The notes under the pieces were generated by a model, which ran no database searches, was not told the origin of the DNA, and worked only from the letters and a program-made list of their open reading frames with translations. DNA of 64,000 nt from Corynebacterium capitovis DSM 44611 (GTDB lineage Bacteria; Actinomycetota; Actinomycetes; Mycobacteriales; Mycobacteriaceae), in contig NZ_CP047117.1 of the NCBI RefSeq assembly GCF_030440535.1, positions 1,736,001-1,800,000 of the forward strand. The letters run 5' to 3'. Made by a program: the position numbers and the translations under genes. This document shows positions 63,901 to 64,000 of the stretch, piece after piece (position 1 is the first letter of the stretch; each line of letters starts with the position of its first letter).

Positions 63901-64000
63901 CGACCGCCTGTTCGACGTTCTCCGCTAGGACCACGGCGGTGGAGCGGCCGTGGTTGTGCTTAGCCAGCGAGCGGGCAACCGGCACGAGATCGGAATCGGG
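60962..64000 (-). CDS. pks13: Polyketide synthase Pks13, C-terminal part (AT-ACP-thioesterase); continues beyond right edge
   Basis: About 1012 residues of the C-terminal part. Acyltransferase domain with the nucleophile in GMSMGEMGAAYGAGG (usual GxSxGE), an ACP with the phosphopantetheine Ser in LDLGLDSLMGMRIKNRVE and a C-terminal thioesterase/trehalose-transfer domain (VFHPAGGSSSVYQ, Ser in AGWSFGGALAYE, His in LPGDHLAVV). A second ACP is not visible here; the ketosynthase and N-terminal ACP lie outside. It condenses two fatty acids to mycolate and transfers them to trehalose. Start codon not in the window. Confidence 0.97.
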   Translation of the reverse strand, partial: PDSDLVPVARSLAKHNHGRSTAVVLAENVEQAVARLERVAEGKVAPGIAVADAPDARGPVFVYSGFGSQHRLMAKELLRVSPLFASRMEELDQYVQFEAGWSMLDLIRDDEQTYDTQTGQVTITAIQIAQTDLLASLGITPAATMGMSMGEMGAAYGAGGISARDAIMIACHRARLMSEGEEFVAGTDAEGAMAVVELGREELADFIAEHPEAQGAEPAVYSGPGMTTIGGPAAAVDIIVAELEKQEKFARKLNVRGAGHTSMLDPIMGELGAELAGLEPQPLRVPLFSSVDRGVVYQPGQIVHNADYFLRMTRQPVYFQDATEAAFATGHTTMVEITPNPVALMGVMNTAFALGKPDAQLLFTTKRKVDEVESLVDLAAKLYVRGTQVDFTGFYGPGKVIEAPSTPFKRSRLWTDARPSSAPTALLGSKVSLPDGTVAYSARADQVFSPHQVLEAVASDVAPGSRVVATQEHASLPADGEITVVAATSLGGASITVYAGRELLVEGFATALELDGPSQAEREEQDEKDSPAPLLAGALDEQDKASRWDPETETVEQRLRAIVSDSMGYDVADLPDELPLLDLGLDSLMGMRIKNRVENDFQIPPLQVQAIRDASVAEVIRIVEDAVAGREDAPQPLPYNSETRDPAAAATPSRGVGVAPRDAAERVVFGTWAKYAGAAAAGVTSPLDSITPEQAEGIATHLQERSGVDISAQDVLNAETLEPLANLVREGLETPVDGNIRVFRERQEGVDKPSVFVFHPAGGSSSVYQPLARRLADDVPVYGVERLEGSLEERARAYVDDIERLSAGRPVVLAGWSFGGALAYEVARLLGDGKVAFIALLDTTRPSHPAPDTPEETRRRWERYEAFAKDTYGLDFPVPYDLLESAGEDAVLSVLAEFLATTDASEHGLAAGVLEHQRASFVDNRILNNLDFARWVDVHAPVLLFRSERMHDGAIILEPAYADIDEDGGWGAIVDDLEIVHLPGDHLAVVDEPAVGIVGTRMNEWIDNVDSL

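Overview
The window is chromosomal DNA from a high-G+C, mycolic-acid-containing actinobacterium, almost certainly a Corynebacterium. Reasons: it carries pks13-accD3, an MmpL3-type mycolate transporter, AftD, a TmaT-type acyltransferase and MtrP-type mycolate genes. It also has the corynebacterial sulfate-assimilation operon with cysX, and HspR/HAIR and SigH-type heat-shock control. The gene order recalls the C. glutamicum pyrE-clpB-dnaK-cys-alaT-pck-pks13 side of the chromosome. I see no insertion sequence, prophage or CRISPR array.

Layout. 0-3.8 kb (minus): end of a SpoU RNA methylase, pyrE, a membrane-anchored protein, a rhodanese with Ser at the catalytic Cys position, a DUF4265 protein and an internally deleted adhA remnant. 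3.8-8.7 kb (minus): clpB with a SigH promoter overlapping a HAIR operator, gltS and a nitrilase-family amidase. 8.8-12.1 kb (plus): a small helical protein coupled to a DUF1023 hydrolase, then pyruvate:quinone oxidoreductase behind a triple 10-bp repeat. 12.1-18.2 kb (minus): dnaK-grpE-dnaJ-hspR and ald. 18.3-22.7 kb: AI-2E-type permease, DJ-1/PfpI protein, secreted lipase and a domain-permuted lipoate ligase.

22.7-31.0 kb: complete sulfate assimilation. cysIXHDNYZ (minus) is a tight run of overlapping genes, and fpr2 (plus) is divergent, with McbR-like operators between them. 31.1-37.7 kb (plus): an asymmetric heterodimeric ABC exporter, a DUF1707 protein, alaT and a 3-hydroxyacyl-CoA dehydrogenase. 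37.7-43.0 kb: a 0.6-kb gap holding one orphan CRISPR-like repeat, then UDP-glucose dehydrogenase, dcd, tRNA-Gly(CCC), a coding remnant, a DinB-like protein and a VanW-family protein.

43.1-64 kb: envelope lipid and glycan locus. It holds DUF2613, aftD, a TmaT-like acyltransferase, a DUF3068 protein, an Rv0226c-like membrane protein, two tandem small three-helix-bundle proteins behind a SigH-like promoter, a GT4 glycosyltransferase and an MtrP-like methyltransferase. Next come pckG, trmB, a NYN protein, mmpL3, a UPF0104 membrane protein, DUF3054, an unlisted 38-residue amphipathic peptide with its own terminator, accD3 and the C-terminal part of pks13, which runs off the right edge. Together these cover making mycolate (accD3, pks13), modifying and exporting trehalose mycolates (TmaT, MtrP, MmpL3), and arabinan/lipomannan maturation (AftD, DUF3068).
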